From Notospermus geniculatus (Eukaryota; Nemertea; Pilidiophora; Heteronemertea; Lineidae), in contig NMRB01003251.1 of the NCBI GenBank assembly GCA_002633025.1, positions 1 to 64,000 on the forward strand: a stretch of 64,000 nucleotides of DNA, given 5' to 3'. A program made the translations under genes and the position numbers. The notes below the pieces were generated by a model. The model searched no databases and was not told the DNA's origin. It saw nothing but the letters and a program-made list of their open reading frames with translations. This document shows, piece after piece, positions 43,600 to 53,341 of this stretch. Each line of letters opens with the position of its first letter. Position 1 is the stretch's first letter.

Positions 43600-45720
43600 G
43601 ACGTGCAAAATTTAATTTAAGGACGGGAGCCCCGACGAAGTCGCCCCCTAGTGGCCGCCATCTTGGATTCCAATATGGCCGCCATTTTGGACACCTTTTT
43701 CCACATATCTCGAATTGTAATAGAGATAGAAGCATAATTCCAGGACCTATACCAACATTTTCGAGGTCGCCGAACCGAATGGTGCCATCGGAAATGACGT
43801 CACATGTCCGCCATATTGGATTCCAAGATGGCCGCCACACCAAACGCTTTGGAGCCTAACTAATAATCCTGAAGAGCTATTTTGATCAAACTTGGGGGAT
43901 TGGGAGAGTTTGGTGACATCTTAAGGCTAAGCACGGGAGCCCCGGAGAAAACACCCTGGTGTGGCCGCCATCTTGGATTCCAATATGGAAATATCTGTTT
44001 CTTTTGATATCTCGAAATCTGTGATACATATATACCCCTAGGTCAGATGACCCACGGCACCAAGTTTCGGTCCCATTCGACTCTCAGTTTGGCCACCAGG
44101 TGGCGGAAGCCAAAAACACAAAAAGTGCAATAGCTCCTGAACTAATGACTAGATCATCTCCAAATTTTTATCATAGGTGTAGCTAATAAGGATACATAAC
44201 ATATATAACGGGTTTTTGATTTGACCTACTTTTCACAGAGGTCAAAGTTCGACAAAAGTGACGAACCTGCCACAGTTTGTCATTATTTCACCGAGTGACT
44301 TCATATCTTGCATAAACATGCATTGGAGGGGTACCTTAAAAAATACCAAGTTTCGGCCCGATTTGACATCCAGTATGGCCGCCAGGTGGCGTAACCTGAA
44401 AATCAAGTAAGTGCTATTACTCGGGAACGGCTTGACGCAGAGTGCTCAAATTTGATATTTACCTCAATCTAGATGACCTTTACATGCATGTCAAATTTCG
44501 GCCTGATTTGACTTCAAACATGGCCACCAGGTGGCATAACCCAAAAATCATCAAAGTGCTGTAACTCAGGAACGGCTTTACCCAAAGCGCTCCAATGTGA
44601 TATGTGGCCCCCTGCAAATGACCTTTATGTTCATGTGAAGTTTCGGCCCGATCGGACATCCAATATGGCCGCCAGAGGTGGCGTTACCCGAAAATAATCA
44701 AAGTCCTACCTGGGAATGACTTGACCCAGATTGCTCATAACTGATATGTACATGTACATGTACCTCCCTCTGTCATTAGACTATTATGTCCAACCCAGTG
44801 AGCACATGGTCCATGGACCATTTCATTAGGATTTTTTCTGATGAGCTATTACATAATTACGATATTTTCAAATTTCCAAAATTTCGATGAAGAAATATGA
44901 CCAACAAGATGTACTTTCATGCCGGTGTGGAAAAAAAACTTTTAATGTTAAAATTGGCCCAGTAGTATTTGAAATAAGCAAAGTATCAGCTGCAGAAAAA
45001 TTGATGTCCATGACGGTACAAATAGTGCAAAAACTAACTTATTTTTCGGTGGATCATCATTAAATTTGTATCATAGGTACATGCAATGAAGATACATTAT
45101 ATCATACGGATTTTCAAGCTGAACAACGTTTCTCGGCCACATGTCAAAGTGTCATTTTCCAAAATGGCTGCCTGGCAGCGGTATTTGAAGTCCAATCACA
45201 CTGAAATTTGCTGTACTCATGAAGGCTACAGCTGTAGTAGTTAACGAGCTATGGGCCAATGCCCAATTTCTAAGATAGCCACCTAGCGGCGATATTTGAA
45301 GTTCGATCGGACCGAAAGATTTTCGGTTTATGTCCCTGCTGGCCAAGCCAGGAATCAAATCGGACCGAAACTTGGTGTCTGAGGTCATCTAACCTAGGGG
45401 TACATACGCACCAAGTTTGGTACCAAAAGGCCCAGCGGTTATACGAAACGTTCTCTGCTAACGGACGACAACGGACACCGCGCGACGACTGTAGCTCCAC
45501 AGGTGAGCTAAAAGCAAGTGATGATGACCATGTTCCCGTGAGATGTGACGTAATTGTTCCAAACTTGTTTCAACAACGACCAGAACGCAGATCCATGAGG
45601 AAGTAAAATGGCTGGCAGTTTGCTGTTGTCGTCATCAAATTGAAAATTTCGTGGAACTTTGCTCTAGCAGCCATCTTGGAATTCAATATGGCGGACCTGC
45701 GACGTCATTGCCGACGGCAC
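43600..45720. repeat. Degenerate tandem repeats of about 145 bp with GGCCGCC motifs
   Basis: The phrase AAGTTTCGGCCCGATTTGAC (with variants) followed by TATGGCCGCCAGGTGGCG recurs near 44065, 44347, 44493 and 44638, a spacing of about 145 or its double. Nearby units carry GGCCGCCATCTTGGATTCCA (43655, 43970). A CpG-rich CGACGACTG tail lies near 45480. Open frames here are short and not conserved between units. Confidence 0.6.
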
Positions 45721-45850
45721 CATTCGATTCCGCGTCCCCGAAAATAAGGGTGTAGGTAGTAGTATAGTATGTTGGTTTTGAACTATCATTTCCATTTGAA
45801 GTGAGGCGGGTCTACGGGGCGGGTCCAAATTGTACTATAGTATGTGGTTT

Positions 45851-45990
45851 TAACCCTAGGCCCTGTATGTGAATCTAACCCTAGGTTCTATGTGCCCTAG
45901 TATGTGACTCTAACCCTAGGGGTCCCCTGGCTAGGCCATGTAACCCTTGGTCCTATTATAGGTAATGGTGGTATGGCTTCAGCCTACCCT
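45851..45990. repeat. Degenerate TAACCCTAGG cluster
   Basis: TAACCCTAGG or a one-base variant begins at 45851, 45876, 45911 and 45941. It borders the left edge of the Polinton genes. It resembles telomeric sequence superficially but spacing is irregular. Confidence 0.5.
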
Positions 45991-46038
45991 CAACCCTAAC
46001 TCTACTGACTCGATTCACTTCAATTGTGTTTATTATCT

Positions 46039-46530
46039 TTATTCAAACTCTGGTGTACAGTGTAACTTGGCCAAGTGATCTTTGTGCAGTAAATACCAGA
46101 GAGTCTCGCCATTGTTAGCTTTGTAGTCCTGTAGCAGAAACCACGCATCGGGTTCAACTTCAATGAGGGTTTTTTCATCCACAATACGGACTCTATCGTG
46201 TTTCCATCCGTTGTGACAAACAAGCGCCGGTAACACGATGACACCCAGGCAGTCTTCGGGTATGTCTCCAATACCATGGACAGATTGTAAGACGCTGTCG
46301 GGGAGGTCAAAGATTGGCTTGGGGTAGATGTCCTCGTCTTTTAGTTTCCAATAGGTGTTGGTGTCTAATACAGCTAAATGTGTGTAGTAATTGTCTAGAA
46401 AGTCCATCACTTGATAGATGGGGATTGTCACTGGCAGGGTCTCCAAAACTGAGTGGCACATCCAGCTGAGGTCTGGTGACCAGCTGATCTCATTCAAGTC
46501 TGGGAAGTCGTGATTCATACAAAAGAGCAA
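46039..46530 (-). CDS. Polinton-associated protein, 163 aa, unknown
   Basis: An intact frame, last in the leftward gene row, starting 48 bases beyond the protease stop. The protein is acidic and aromatic-rich (MNHDFPDLNEISWSPDLSWM near the start; an internal Met at 46518 is an alternative start). It has no transmembrane segment or known motif that I can see. Position among capsid and protease genes suggests a structural or virion-associated role, for instance a minor capsid protein, but this is inference from neighbours. Confidence 0.55.
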   Translation of the reverse strand: MLFCMNHDFPDLNEISWSPDLSWMCHSVLETLPVTIPIYQVMDFLDNYYTHLAVLDTNTYWKLKDEDIYPKPIFDLPDSVLQSVHGIGDIPEDCLGVIVLPALVCHNGWKHDRVRIVDEKTLIEVEPDAWFLLQDYKANNGETLWYLLHKDHLAKLHCTPEFE

Positions 46531-46578
46531 TAGTCGATTTTTCCTTTAAATAATTTTATTAAGTCGCAACGAGATCAT

Positions 46579-47110
46579 CTACAGCAGTGCTCTTAACATT
46601 TGTTGCGTGACAAAATCCATTTCGACCAGAGGTATAAACAAACCAAACCTCTTTTTCAAACTGTGTTGTATTTTCATATCGTTCTTCAGGGGTGGTGAAT
46701 GCTCGTCTGGAAACATTTTGTGTATAGTCTCTTTCATGGGTAATCCGTATTTGGCCCTATAGGCCTACAGGAGATAAAATATGGTATAGGCCCCGCACAT
46801 AGTGGTGATGGCGTTCTGTAATTGTCTTTCGTTGTAAGTCCAAGGTCTAGAATGTGTATTCATGAATTTGACAACGTGCTTTGATAATGGCGGTAAACCC
46901 GTACGAGTCGAAATATTCACCTCGACCGTTGGCATCGAGGTAGACGGCTGTCCAGTGGCTTCCAGGTTGGTGCTCTTTGTCGGTATTGACGACCACGCAA
47001 CAAGGTCGATCCTTGATTTTTGGTAAGGTGTTGCTGGCGTAGACCCCTTTAAATGAATTCCCTGTCCACGGCGATTGACGTAGGATGGCATCAATTTGTA
47101 GTTCATCCAT
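46579..47110 (-). pseudogene. PRO: Adenain-type cysteine protease of the Polinton (PRO), broken
   Basis: The start MDELQIDAILRQSP and the catalytic histidine block GSHWTAVYLD followed by EYFDSYG are in one frame; the catalytic cysteine block MCGAYTIFYLL is in the next. They are separated by a single frameshift near 46890-46910. Directly after FYLL an in-frame TAG (46765-46767) interrupts the tail, which then continues in the same frame to a stop at 46579. Adenain-like proteases mature capsid proteins in adenoviruses and are presumed to do so in Polintons. Ten bases separate it from the capsid gene. Two independent breaks make it inactive as read. Confidence 0.8.
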
Positions 47111-47120
47111 GCTTGATGCT

Positions 47121-48410
47121 CTACTGTTCTGTGGTGAGATTTCTATTGAGATCGATGTGATATACTCTTTCAAATTCGGCCATGACTATGGCTCTGTAAG
47201 CTTTAGTGGTGGCGGTTCTGAAGCTAATTTGAACTCGCAGATCACCTTTTTCGATTGGGTCAAAAGTGGGACATTCCGGATCCGCGGCTGTAATGGCTAC
47301 CACGTATAAAGCCGTCCCCTTTCCAAAATCTTCTTTGGTCACGTCGATACTTTTATCGTCGTTCATTAATCCGGTTGCACTCAACAGTTGCTCGTAGGCA
47401 GATCCGAAATCATTGGCGGTATAGTTGAGGTCGATGCCGCCTTTAGGGTAATCTACCGAATCGATTTGAAATTTGACGTTCGCCACATTTCCGTGTTCAA
47501 AATTAAAGGGATTTTTGGTCGGATCTCCATTGACCGCTTCCGTGTCAACCAGACCCAGCACCACACGTCTCGGTCTCGATCCGCTGAACAAACTTTCGAC
47601 GGCGTGCGACAATGATCCTGCAGTAATTTCAAAAGTTTTGATGGTGTTGTGAAGCACTGGATAATGTACGCTATGGCCACCCTTCAAATTGGCTTCTACA
47701 TCCGTGTTGATTTTGGGATTCAGCGTTATTCTGGAAAAACTCAGCGTGATGCCCTCAATTTTCACTTTGTAATCCCCTTTGTCTTTGTCGTGAATCAAGC
47801 AAAAATCGTTGGTCGATGGGTGTAGATCGATTTTCAGAGGTACGTTGGGTATGAGAAATTTGGGTTGATTGAATAGGTCCACTTGAAGTCGACCGAGCAG
47901 TTCGATTTGTTTGCTTTCCTTTGTCGGTTCTTTTCGAGCCACGAATCCGGTGTTGGCAAAATTATTAAACCGACCGGCCTGGTCCTTGACGTAGAGACTG
48001 TTGGCAAACTGGAATTCCTTGGTGTCTTTGGAATAATTGAGCGTTTTGGTCAAGTACGATTCGTACGAATACATATCCGTCTGGTCGGTGATGAGGCTGT
48101 TGTTGACGTAGATATCAATTTTTGAAAACATGGAATGCATAGCGTAATTAACAAAGCCCACGTTAGCCGCTGCGTCTAGATCCGTGCCGTCTTTATTCAC
48201 AATTTTACACTTGACTTTCAAACAGTGATCGGACAGATCCACATACTCGCCAGAAGATCCAGGACATGATATCGTAGGATTACCGGATTGTATACCGGTG
48301 GCGCTGAAATCAACGCGAGTTCTTTTCAGAATGGTGGATTGTCGTATGGGAGGCGAGAAAAAATCGGTGGCTCCGAGCACGCACACAGATCCTTCTGTTT
48401 TGCTGGTCAT
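47121..48410 (-). CDS. Polinton major capsid protein (double jelly-roll type)
   Basis: An intact 429-residue frame. The sequence runs as beta-rich segments with the pattern seen in Polinton major capsid proteins: an N-terminal SVCVLGATDFFSPPIRQST arm, YVDLSDHCLKVKCKI and KIDIYVNNSLI strands, and a C-terminal domain with SRPRRVVLGLVDTEAVNG. The related animal proteins are often annotated as F54H12.2-like. Such proteins are predicted to build an icosahedral shell, which is why Polintons are considered potential viruses. The start follows a 35-base gap after the basic protein gene. This is the best preserved structural gene here. Confidence 0.8.
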   Translation of the reverse strand: MTSKTEGSVCVLGATDFFSPPIRQSTILKRTRVDFSATGIQSGNPTISCPGSSGEYVDLSDHCLKVKCKIVNKDGTDLDAAANVGFVNYAMHSMFSKIDIYVNNSLITDQTDMYSYESYLTKTLNYSKDTKEFQFANSLYVKDQAGRFNNFANTGFVARKEPTKESKQIELLGRLQVDLFNQPKFLIPNVPLKIDLHPSTNDFCLIHDKDKGDYKVKIEGITLSFSRITLNPKINTDVEANLKGGHSVHYPVLHNTIKTFEITAGSLSHAVESLFSGSRPRRVVLGLVDTEAVNGDPTKNPFNFEHGNVANVKFQIDSVDYPKGGIDLNYTANDFGSAYEQLLSATGLMNDDKSIDVTKEDFGKGTALYVVAITAADPECPTFDPIEKGDLRVQISFRTATTKAYRAIVMAEFERVYHIDLNRNLTTEQ

Positions 48411-48445
48411 GGTTGAAATGAATGTTGTTCGGTCGCTGCCGTCAT

Positions 48446-48823
48446 TTATAAATTGTCGAATATGTCCAATTTGCGCCTTTTCCTCTGTCTGCGATTCCTC
48501 ATTTTTCTCTTTGGCGATGGGCCGGCATATTCGTTCAAAGCAGAGGCTGCCCTTTTTGCGCCGGCTTTCATCAGGTTGGAGGGCATGGACTGAAATTGAT
48601 CTTTAAAGGCTTGTTTCACCGTCTTGCCTTCACCTACATCTTTTATGGCTTTGGTGGTTTTCCTTAAGCCGGAAGTAAGTAATGTGGTACCGATACTTTT
48701 AATGGCGGGTAATAAGATGGATTTCGCCAAGCTGCTAAAGACACCGCCAATTCCATGACCCCTTTGAATACGCTTGCCCACAAACACGGGCATTCCGTGT
48801 CCATAATGACTCTGCACAGACAT
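48446..48823 (-). CDS. Small basic Polinton protein, probable minor virion protein
   Basis: Encodes 125 residues. The N-terminus is glycine-rich (GHGIGGVFSSLAKSILLPAI), a possible amphipathic helix, and the C-terminus is strongly basic (KRKMRNRRQRKRRK), possibly for DNA binding or nuclear entry. This layout recalls adenovirus pVI/pX-like virion proteins, by analogy only. It lies directly upstream of the capsid gene in the same direction. Intact. Confidence 0.6.
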   Translation of the reverse strand: MSVQSHYGHGMPVFVGKRIQRGHGIGGVFSSLAKSILLPAIKSIGTTLLTSGLRKTTKAIKDVGEGKTVKQAFKDQFQSMPSNLMKAGAKRAASALNEYAGPSPKRKMRNRRQRKRRKLDIFDNL

Positions 48824-49109
48824 TACAACAAAGTCAGAGCTCTCCTTCTGATATGAAGTTTCACCAAGGTTTTACCGCGTTGAAATGAAATGGTTCGGCC
48901 CGTGTCATCCGTTATATAGACTTTTATGGTTTGAAAATGACTCTTGGACAAGGGAACGTAGTGCGGATTTAGAAATTCTTTGGTCACTTGTTCCACACCC
49001 CTTCGTTGTTTTATGGGTAGGCTATTGTTCTCAGCAGGGGAACTTTGACATCCCCCACCGTTATGTTATTCACCAAGTCACAATACACAAAGAAGGTGTA
49101 CAATCCTCT

Positions 49110-49198
49110 GTGAAATTTTCATCATGCGACTTTGCGTGTCTGGTCAAATGTGACTTTTGTTTGAAGTTTTTTCCACACTGTGAACAAGTGTATGCCAT
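49110..49198 (-). pseudogene. Remnant of a second zinc finger-PolB start
   Basis: From the ATG at 49198 the frame reads MAYTCSQCGKNFKQKSHLTR and then diverges after about 30 codons. It is the same start as the polymerase at 59333, with the same leader (49200-49283) and a short piece of the tandem array (49284-49340). It interrupts the gene row between integrase and capsid. 49345-50035 contains an open plus-strand frame (49817 onward) of no recognisable family, ending at the N at 50036. Confidence 0.65.
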
Positions 49199-50036
49199 GG
49201 CTGTACTTAACTATAGACTAAGGTTGAAATGTCTGGAAAAAAAAAGGATCGATTAAATAATATGCCACTTTAGTCACACCTCGATGAAAAAAATTTCAAA
49301 GTCGAACTTTGTCAAAAATTTTCAAAGTCAAATCTGATGAAAAATGGACAAAACAATATTTTCCTCTAAAAAGGTCATTCCCTCTCTTCAAGTCAAAGTT
49401 ATTGTGGTGTCAGATGGGAAAAAGGCATCTGAGAGGATCTAGATTTTTAATTTTGTTCTGGGGAGGACCCCCAGCCCCGCCTCCCAGATCAATCAACTTT
49501 GCCCCCAGGCCATAAAAGCTAGCTATGCCCCTGACGCCGTCTGCCATTCACTGTTGTTTGCTGTCCACGAAAGTTCAACATTGTCTCCAGTGAGGATGGC
49601 TAAGCCACGGTCTGGACAGAATTGGTTCTGACACAAATGGTTTTTGCCGTGGTTTACCATGAAATAAAAAAAATTAAACTTCTTGGCGATATGATGCCGA
49701 TTCGAAGAAATGAGCCAGTACCACTCCACTCAGGAAGCAAACAGCACCTTGTCACTAGCGCCAATAGATAGCTAATTGTTCCTTCTTGTCTGGTTTTATC
49801 ACTTTATGCCATATAAATGGGTTTATCTGTTCGCAAACAGGTGAAATGCGTAGATGTCGACGACGTTTTACAGCACCCACGTTTTACGGCTATACTTAAG
49901 CATGGGGACAAAGTACGCGAAGATTCCTGGGGCGAGAGTGGTCGCGGTATTATTAATTATGATAATGTCCTCGCCAAGGCCACTCTCCCACGCACGCGTT
50001 TAGCCGCTTTGCCGTCTTCGACGATGTTATATGGCN

Positions 50037-50860
50037 ATGCTCCTGTGATAGGTCCAGTTGTACGAGTGAACCAAATCTTGTAAGACATCTACGTATCTGT
50101 AGGTGTTTTTGTGAGTAAAATAACGCCACATTTTACCTTTCAGAGTTCTCTGCACCCTCTCCACCACGCTGGCTTTACTTTCAGCATTATAGGTGTAGTA
50201 AAATTTAATGTTCATGCTCTTGAGCAGGGATCTGAAGGGCCTTCCCACAAATTCTGTGCCCTCGTCGCTTTGGACGGTCAAGGGTTTTCTCTTGGACATT
50301 TCCAGGATAGACTTAAAGGCCTCCGCCACAATTTCACTGGATTTAGTCTTTAAAGGTAAAACCCACAAATATTTGGACAAGACATCGATACAAAACAAAA
50401 GAAATTTATATTTGTCGTTGTACTTGGCAATTCCACTGAGATCTGATAAATCACACTGCCAGAGGTGGTCAAAGCCACCAACCACCACCCGATTTCTAAG
50501 GAAGCGACGCCTGGCGGGTTTATGTAAAGTATAAGCTGGATATTTTTGCAGCCATTCACCGGCATTTTTCTCTTCTTTGTGCTGTCTTAACAAAAGAAAT
50601 TTATATTTGTCGTTGTACTTGGCAATTCCACTGAGATCTGATAAATCACACTGCCAGAGGTGGTCAAAGCCACCAACCACCACCCGATTCCTAAGGAAGC
50701 GACGCCTGGCGGGTTTATGTAAAGTATAAGCTGGATATTTTTGCAGCCATTCACCGGCATTTTTCTCTTCTTTGTGCTGTCTTTCGTAGGTACTGGCCCC
50801 GGCAAAACTGCCCGGTTCTCGAGGGCTGAAATAGGCAGATGTTTGCTGCTCTGGTGCCAT
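50037..50860 (-). pseudogene. INT: Polinton integrase (retroviral-type), truncated, internally duplicated
   Basis: The frame begins MAPEQQTSAYFSPREPGSF and contains the DDE core: the first Asp in HLWQCDLSDLSG, the second in TVQSDEGTEF, and the Glu in KASVVERVQRTLK. A 195-bp in-frame tandem duplication (50394-50588 and 50589-50783) repeats 65 residues and so the first catalytic Asp. The protein stops after YNWTYHRS at the N at 50036, losing the C-terminal part where chromodomains usually lie. Integrases of this family insert the element and make a 6-bp target duplication. The start lies 16 bases after the upstream gene. Confidence 0.8.
50394..50783. repeat. 195-bp tandem duplication in the integrase
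   Basis: Two units at an offset of exactly 195 bases, nearly identical (for example CGATTTCT versus CGATTCCT). Confidence 0.9.
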
Positions 50861-50876
50861 GAGAAAAACTGTTCGC

Positions 50877-51581
50877 TTAGACGGTAAAGTCCCAATTTAA
50901 ATACGAAGGCTGTCTTCGTTTTCGTGGATGGCGCGATGTTTCTTGGGAGATGTGACGTTCGACCGGACTTGGTGGTTGTGGAGATCTTCTCATGTATTCC
51001 CAGCGTTCGGCGTTACCCACCAATTCTTGAGGGACGTTAGCGTTGTGAAGTACATCGGCCAGTACTTCCCAACCCCTAGGGTTTTTAGATTTTCTGGCTC
51101 GTAAGACATCGTTGACCAAATCTATAACGTGACTGTCTGCATACTTTTTACCGTGGAGGACCATTTCTCCGCGTTCACTCCAAGACAGACCGGGGACATT
51201 TTTCATGAACTGTAAAAGTTGTGTGGCTTTCTTCTTTAGCATATTCGGTACGCTGGTCAAGACCTGTTTTTCCATTGCACTTTCCTCCCCACCAGCTTCT
51301 GTTGACGGCTGTGGTCTTGCCGATTCCTGTTTCTGTTCCACGATGGGAATGGGAGTAGGTTGAAGAATTTTATTTCGAACTGCCAGGTATCGTTGCAACA
51401 CTTGCTGATATTGAAGAGCTTTATTGAATTCGTCGAGGTCTTTGTTTTTTAAAATCTCATCCATTTTCTCGTCCAGTTCGGTCATTCTCTTTGTGTAAGG
51501 ATCGAGTTGCCCGATAAAAGTTTCCGGGGGCACTAATAACATTTTCTTGGCTTCCATATTGTTTCTAGTTTCTTCCTCCAA
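50877..51581 (-). CDS. Polinton-associated protein, 234 aa
   Basis: An intact frame next to the integrase. The N-terminal half is a predicted coiled coil (LDEKMDEILKNKDLDEFNKA). The C-terminal half carries a block PGLSWSERGEMVLHGKKYAD followed by VIDLVNDVLR and NPRGWEVLADVLHNANVPQEL, which I know as a pattern repeatedly found in this position in animal Polintons, without known function. The tail is arginine-rich. It starts six bases after the previous gene stop, so the two were probably expressed together. Confidence 0.65.
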   Translation of the reverse strand: MEEETRNNMEAKKMLLVPPETFIGQLDPYTKRMTELDEKMDEILKNKDLDEFNKALQYQQVLQRYLAVRNKILQPTPIPIVEQKQESARPQPSTEAGGEESAMEKQVLTSVPNMLKKKATQLLQFMKNVPGLSWSERGEMVLHGKKYADSHVIDLVNDVLRARKSKNPRGWEVLADVLHNANVPQELVGNAERWEYMRRSPQPPSPVERHISQETSRHPRKRRQPSYLNWDFTV

Positions 51582-51586
51582 ATAAA

Positions 51587-51964
51587 CTATAAACCACCTA
51601 AAATTGTGGGAGCTAAAGCACCGAGAGCACCTGCGGCTAGCAAAGGTAAAAATCCACCTCTTTTAATAATTTTCTTTTTGGCGGCAACCGAAGTTTTTGG
51701 CGCGGCTAATGCTCGTATGTTGTCTTTATCATGAGCGAGTTTTTTAAACTGAAGGCTTGTCAGTTTTGCATTGCCTTTTAAAAGATTTCGTGCGCAGTGG
51801 CAGAATATAGCGACCACATCATTTGTTGGATTTTCTAAAAGAATTTTATACCCTTTTTTCTTTTTGGCTACAGTGTGCAATAATGGCATACTGGCTTCCA
51901 GTTTCTGTTTCATTTTCTTTTCAGAAACTGTCTTTTTAGATTTGGTGTGCTGTCTCTTTGCCAT
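51587..51964 (-). CDS. Basic core-like Polinton protein with hydrophobic tail
   Basis: I start at the ATG at 51964 (MAKRQHTKSKKTVSEKKMKQ), because the upstream in-frame part overlaps the PC4-like tail. The 125 residues are lysine-rich, with KKKIIKRGGFLPLLAAGALG at the end, a hydrophobic glycine/leucine tail. Similar small proteins occur in Polintons and adintovirus-like elements and are suspected core or minor capsid proteins. Intact. Confidence 0.6.
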   Translation of the reverse strand: MAKRQHTKSKKTVSEKKMKQKLEASMPLLHTVAKKKKGYKILLENPTNDVVAIFCHCARNLLKGNAKLTSLQFKKLAHDKDNIRALAAPKTSVAAKKKIIKRGGFLPLLAAGALGALAPTILGGL

Positions 51965-52004
51965 CTTATTTGGAAATGATGACGGTAAACAATCGACACC
52001 ATAA

Positions 52005-52192
52005 TTATAGATGCCAATCCGTAAACTTGAATATACGATGGTTAAATTCTTTATCATTGATATATCGATCAATTGCAAGAGTGTGCTTTTTTAATTTTAG
52101 CCACTGATATTTGGTCAGAACGATTCCTTTGACGGTAGGACTGGTGGCGATGAATTGTCTTATGTCGAGTATAGCCTCATTTGCTCGAGATC
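52005..52192 (-). pseudogene. PC4-like (p15 coactivator-type) C-terminal fragment
   Basis: In the frame after the ATPase fragment the strand reads LDIRQFIATSPTVKGIVLTK and then YQWLKLKKHTLAIDRYIND. This is the PC4 pattern (IRxF, KGIxLTxxQWxxL). PC4 domains bind single-stranded DNA and regulate transcription or replication. The start of the gene is missing: a stop lies just upstream in this frame and the sequence before it is ATPase. Confidence 0.5.
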
Positions 52193-52357
52193 TTCATAAT
52201 GAGGCTGCCATTCTCCGTAACACCAGATGATATCTTTGAAGGGTGTATTTATCGTCTGCGGTAATGATTCCAGGATCCTCTTCACAAAATAGGTCTTGCC
52301 CGACATACTCGGACCGGCGACCATGCAACTAAAGGGATGTTGAAAACGCGGATCCAT
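52160..52357 (-). pseudogene. ATP: Packaging ATPase (FtsK/HerA-type) of the Polinton, truncated
   Basis: Starts MDPRFQHPFSCMVAGPSMSG and carries the Walker A motif GPSMSGKT, then DIIWCYGEWQPHYEDLEQ. The family is usually about 200-280 residues with a Walker B motif; here the frame ends after 65 residues, where sequence switches to the PC4-like tail. A deletion joining the two genes explains it. These ATPases package DNA into capsids in related viruses. Confidence 0.75.
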
Positions 52358-52394
52358 CGTGAGAAATGATGCAACAGGTGTGGCACTGACAGTT

Positions 52395-53156
52395 TTATGC
52401 GGATGACTCTTCAGTCTGTATTAGATTTTCAATTTCAACATTCAAGAGATAGGGAAACTTCACAACATCCTTCACTCGTGGAAAAAGTTCACCCGATCGA
52501 CATAACAGGTACAACATTTTGGGGCTAATGAATAATCTATGATTAAATTTCTCCAGGTTTTTGGTGAATTTGTCCAGGGTGACTGTACTGATGGCAGCTG
52601 ATAAGTGTTGGTCGAGTTCATTGGCATGTAGGAGCCGTCCACCACTCACTTTAACGAGCTCATCTTCTGTCAGATTGGCAAAGGTCTGCACCGCATCATC
52701 GTATAAACCAGTGGATGATGTGGGTAACTTTGTCTCATTCAGAAGTGATAAGAGTGAATCAAGGTGATCAAGCAGAAAGGTAAACTCCGGAATTTTCAAA
52801 CTAATGGTCCACTGACGTTTGTCCTGATATGGTCTAGAGAGCTCAACATACAGACCAGCGTCTTGATATTTACATAATGATACAATAATTTGACCGGGCA
52901 GGGTTCTTTGTGCAGGGATTCGGTCTTGGATGGAGGTCGTGTACTCCATCAGATCAGACTGTAACTTTTTGAGGTGAGATGCATATAGCCGGAATGTACT
53001 GGCTTTCTTTTGAATGGTAATATACTGGCGATTACACAAGATCTTCATGTCTTGACAGCTGCCGTACTCAAAATCATCCATGACTTTTGTCTTTATGGTT
53101 GGGATTCGCTTTCCCCCTCTCTTCTTTTTCGTAGTATCAATACCAGAGTGTGCCAT
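52395..53156 (-). CDS. Polinton-associated protein, 253 aa, unknown
   Basis: Intact frame from the ATG at 53156 (MAHSGIDTTKKKRGGKRIP). The N-terminus is basic; the rest looks like mixed alpha/beta without a motif I recognise. It lies between the polymerase and the ATPase, in the same direction, 37 bases before the ATPase start. Function unknown. Confidence 0.6.
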   Translation of the reverse strand: MAHSGIDTTKKKRGGKRIPTIKTKVMDDFEYGSCQDMKILCNRQYITIQKKASTFRLYASHLKKLQSDLMEYTTSIQDRIPAQRTLPGQIIVSLCKYQDAGLYVELSRPYQDKRQWTISLKIPEFTFLLDHLDSLLSLLNETKLPTSSTGLYDDAVQTFANLTEDELVKVSGGRLLHANELDQHLSAAISTVTLDKFTKNLEKFNHRLFISPKMLYLLCRSGELFPRVKDVVKFPYLLNVEIENLIQTEESSA

Positions 53157-53341
53157 TTTGGAGTTTACTGAATTGAATATTTTTTGTCATATTTAAATAG
53201 TTTTGTCCAAAAATTTGGCATTTTCAGTTGGAATGAAAATACAGAATGCTCTCTCCTGATAAGGAAGATAACGTGGTATTAGCTGCGGTCATAGAGTCGT
53301 ACTGATGGTATCAGTACAGAATCATTGGAATGTTACGAATG

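Noticed and set aside
43427-43843. 138-residue minus-strand open frame
   Set aside because: Falls in the degenerate tandem repeats with GGCCGCC; neighbouring units do not keep the frame.
45851-45990. Telomere-like TAACCCTAGG run
   Set aside because: Irregular spacing of 25-35 bases and only four units; not an interstitial telomere.
48885-49256. 123-residue plus-strand open frame
   Set aside because: It is antisense to the zinc finger start remnant at 49110-49198, whose match to two other polymerase starts is clear.
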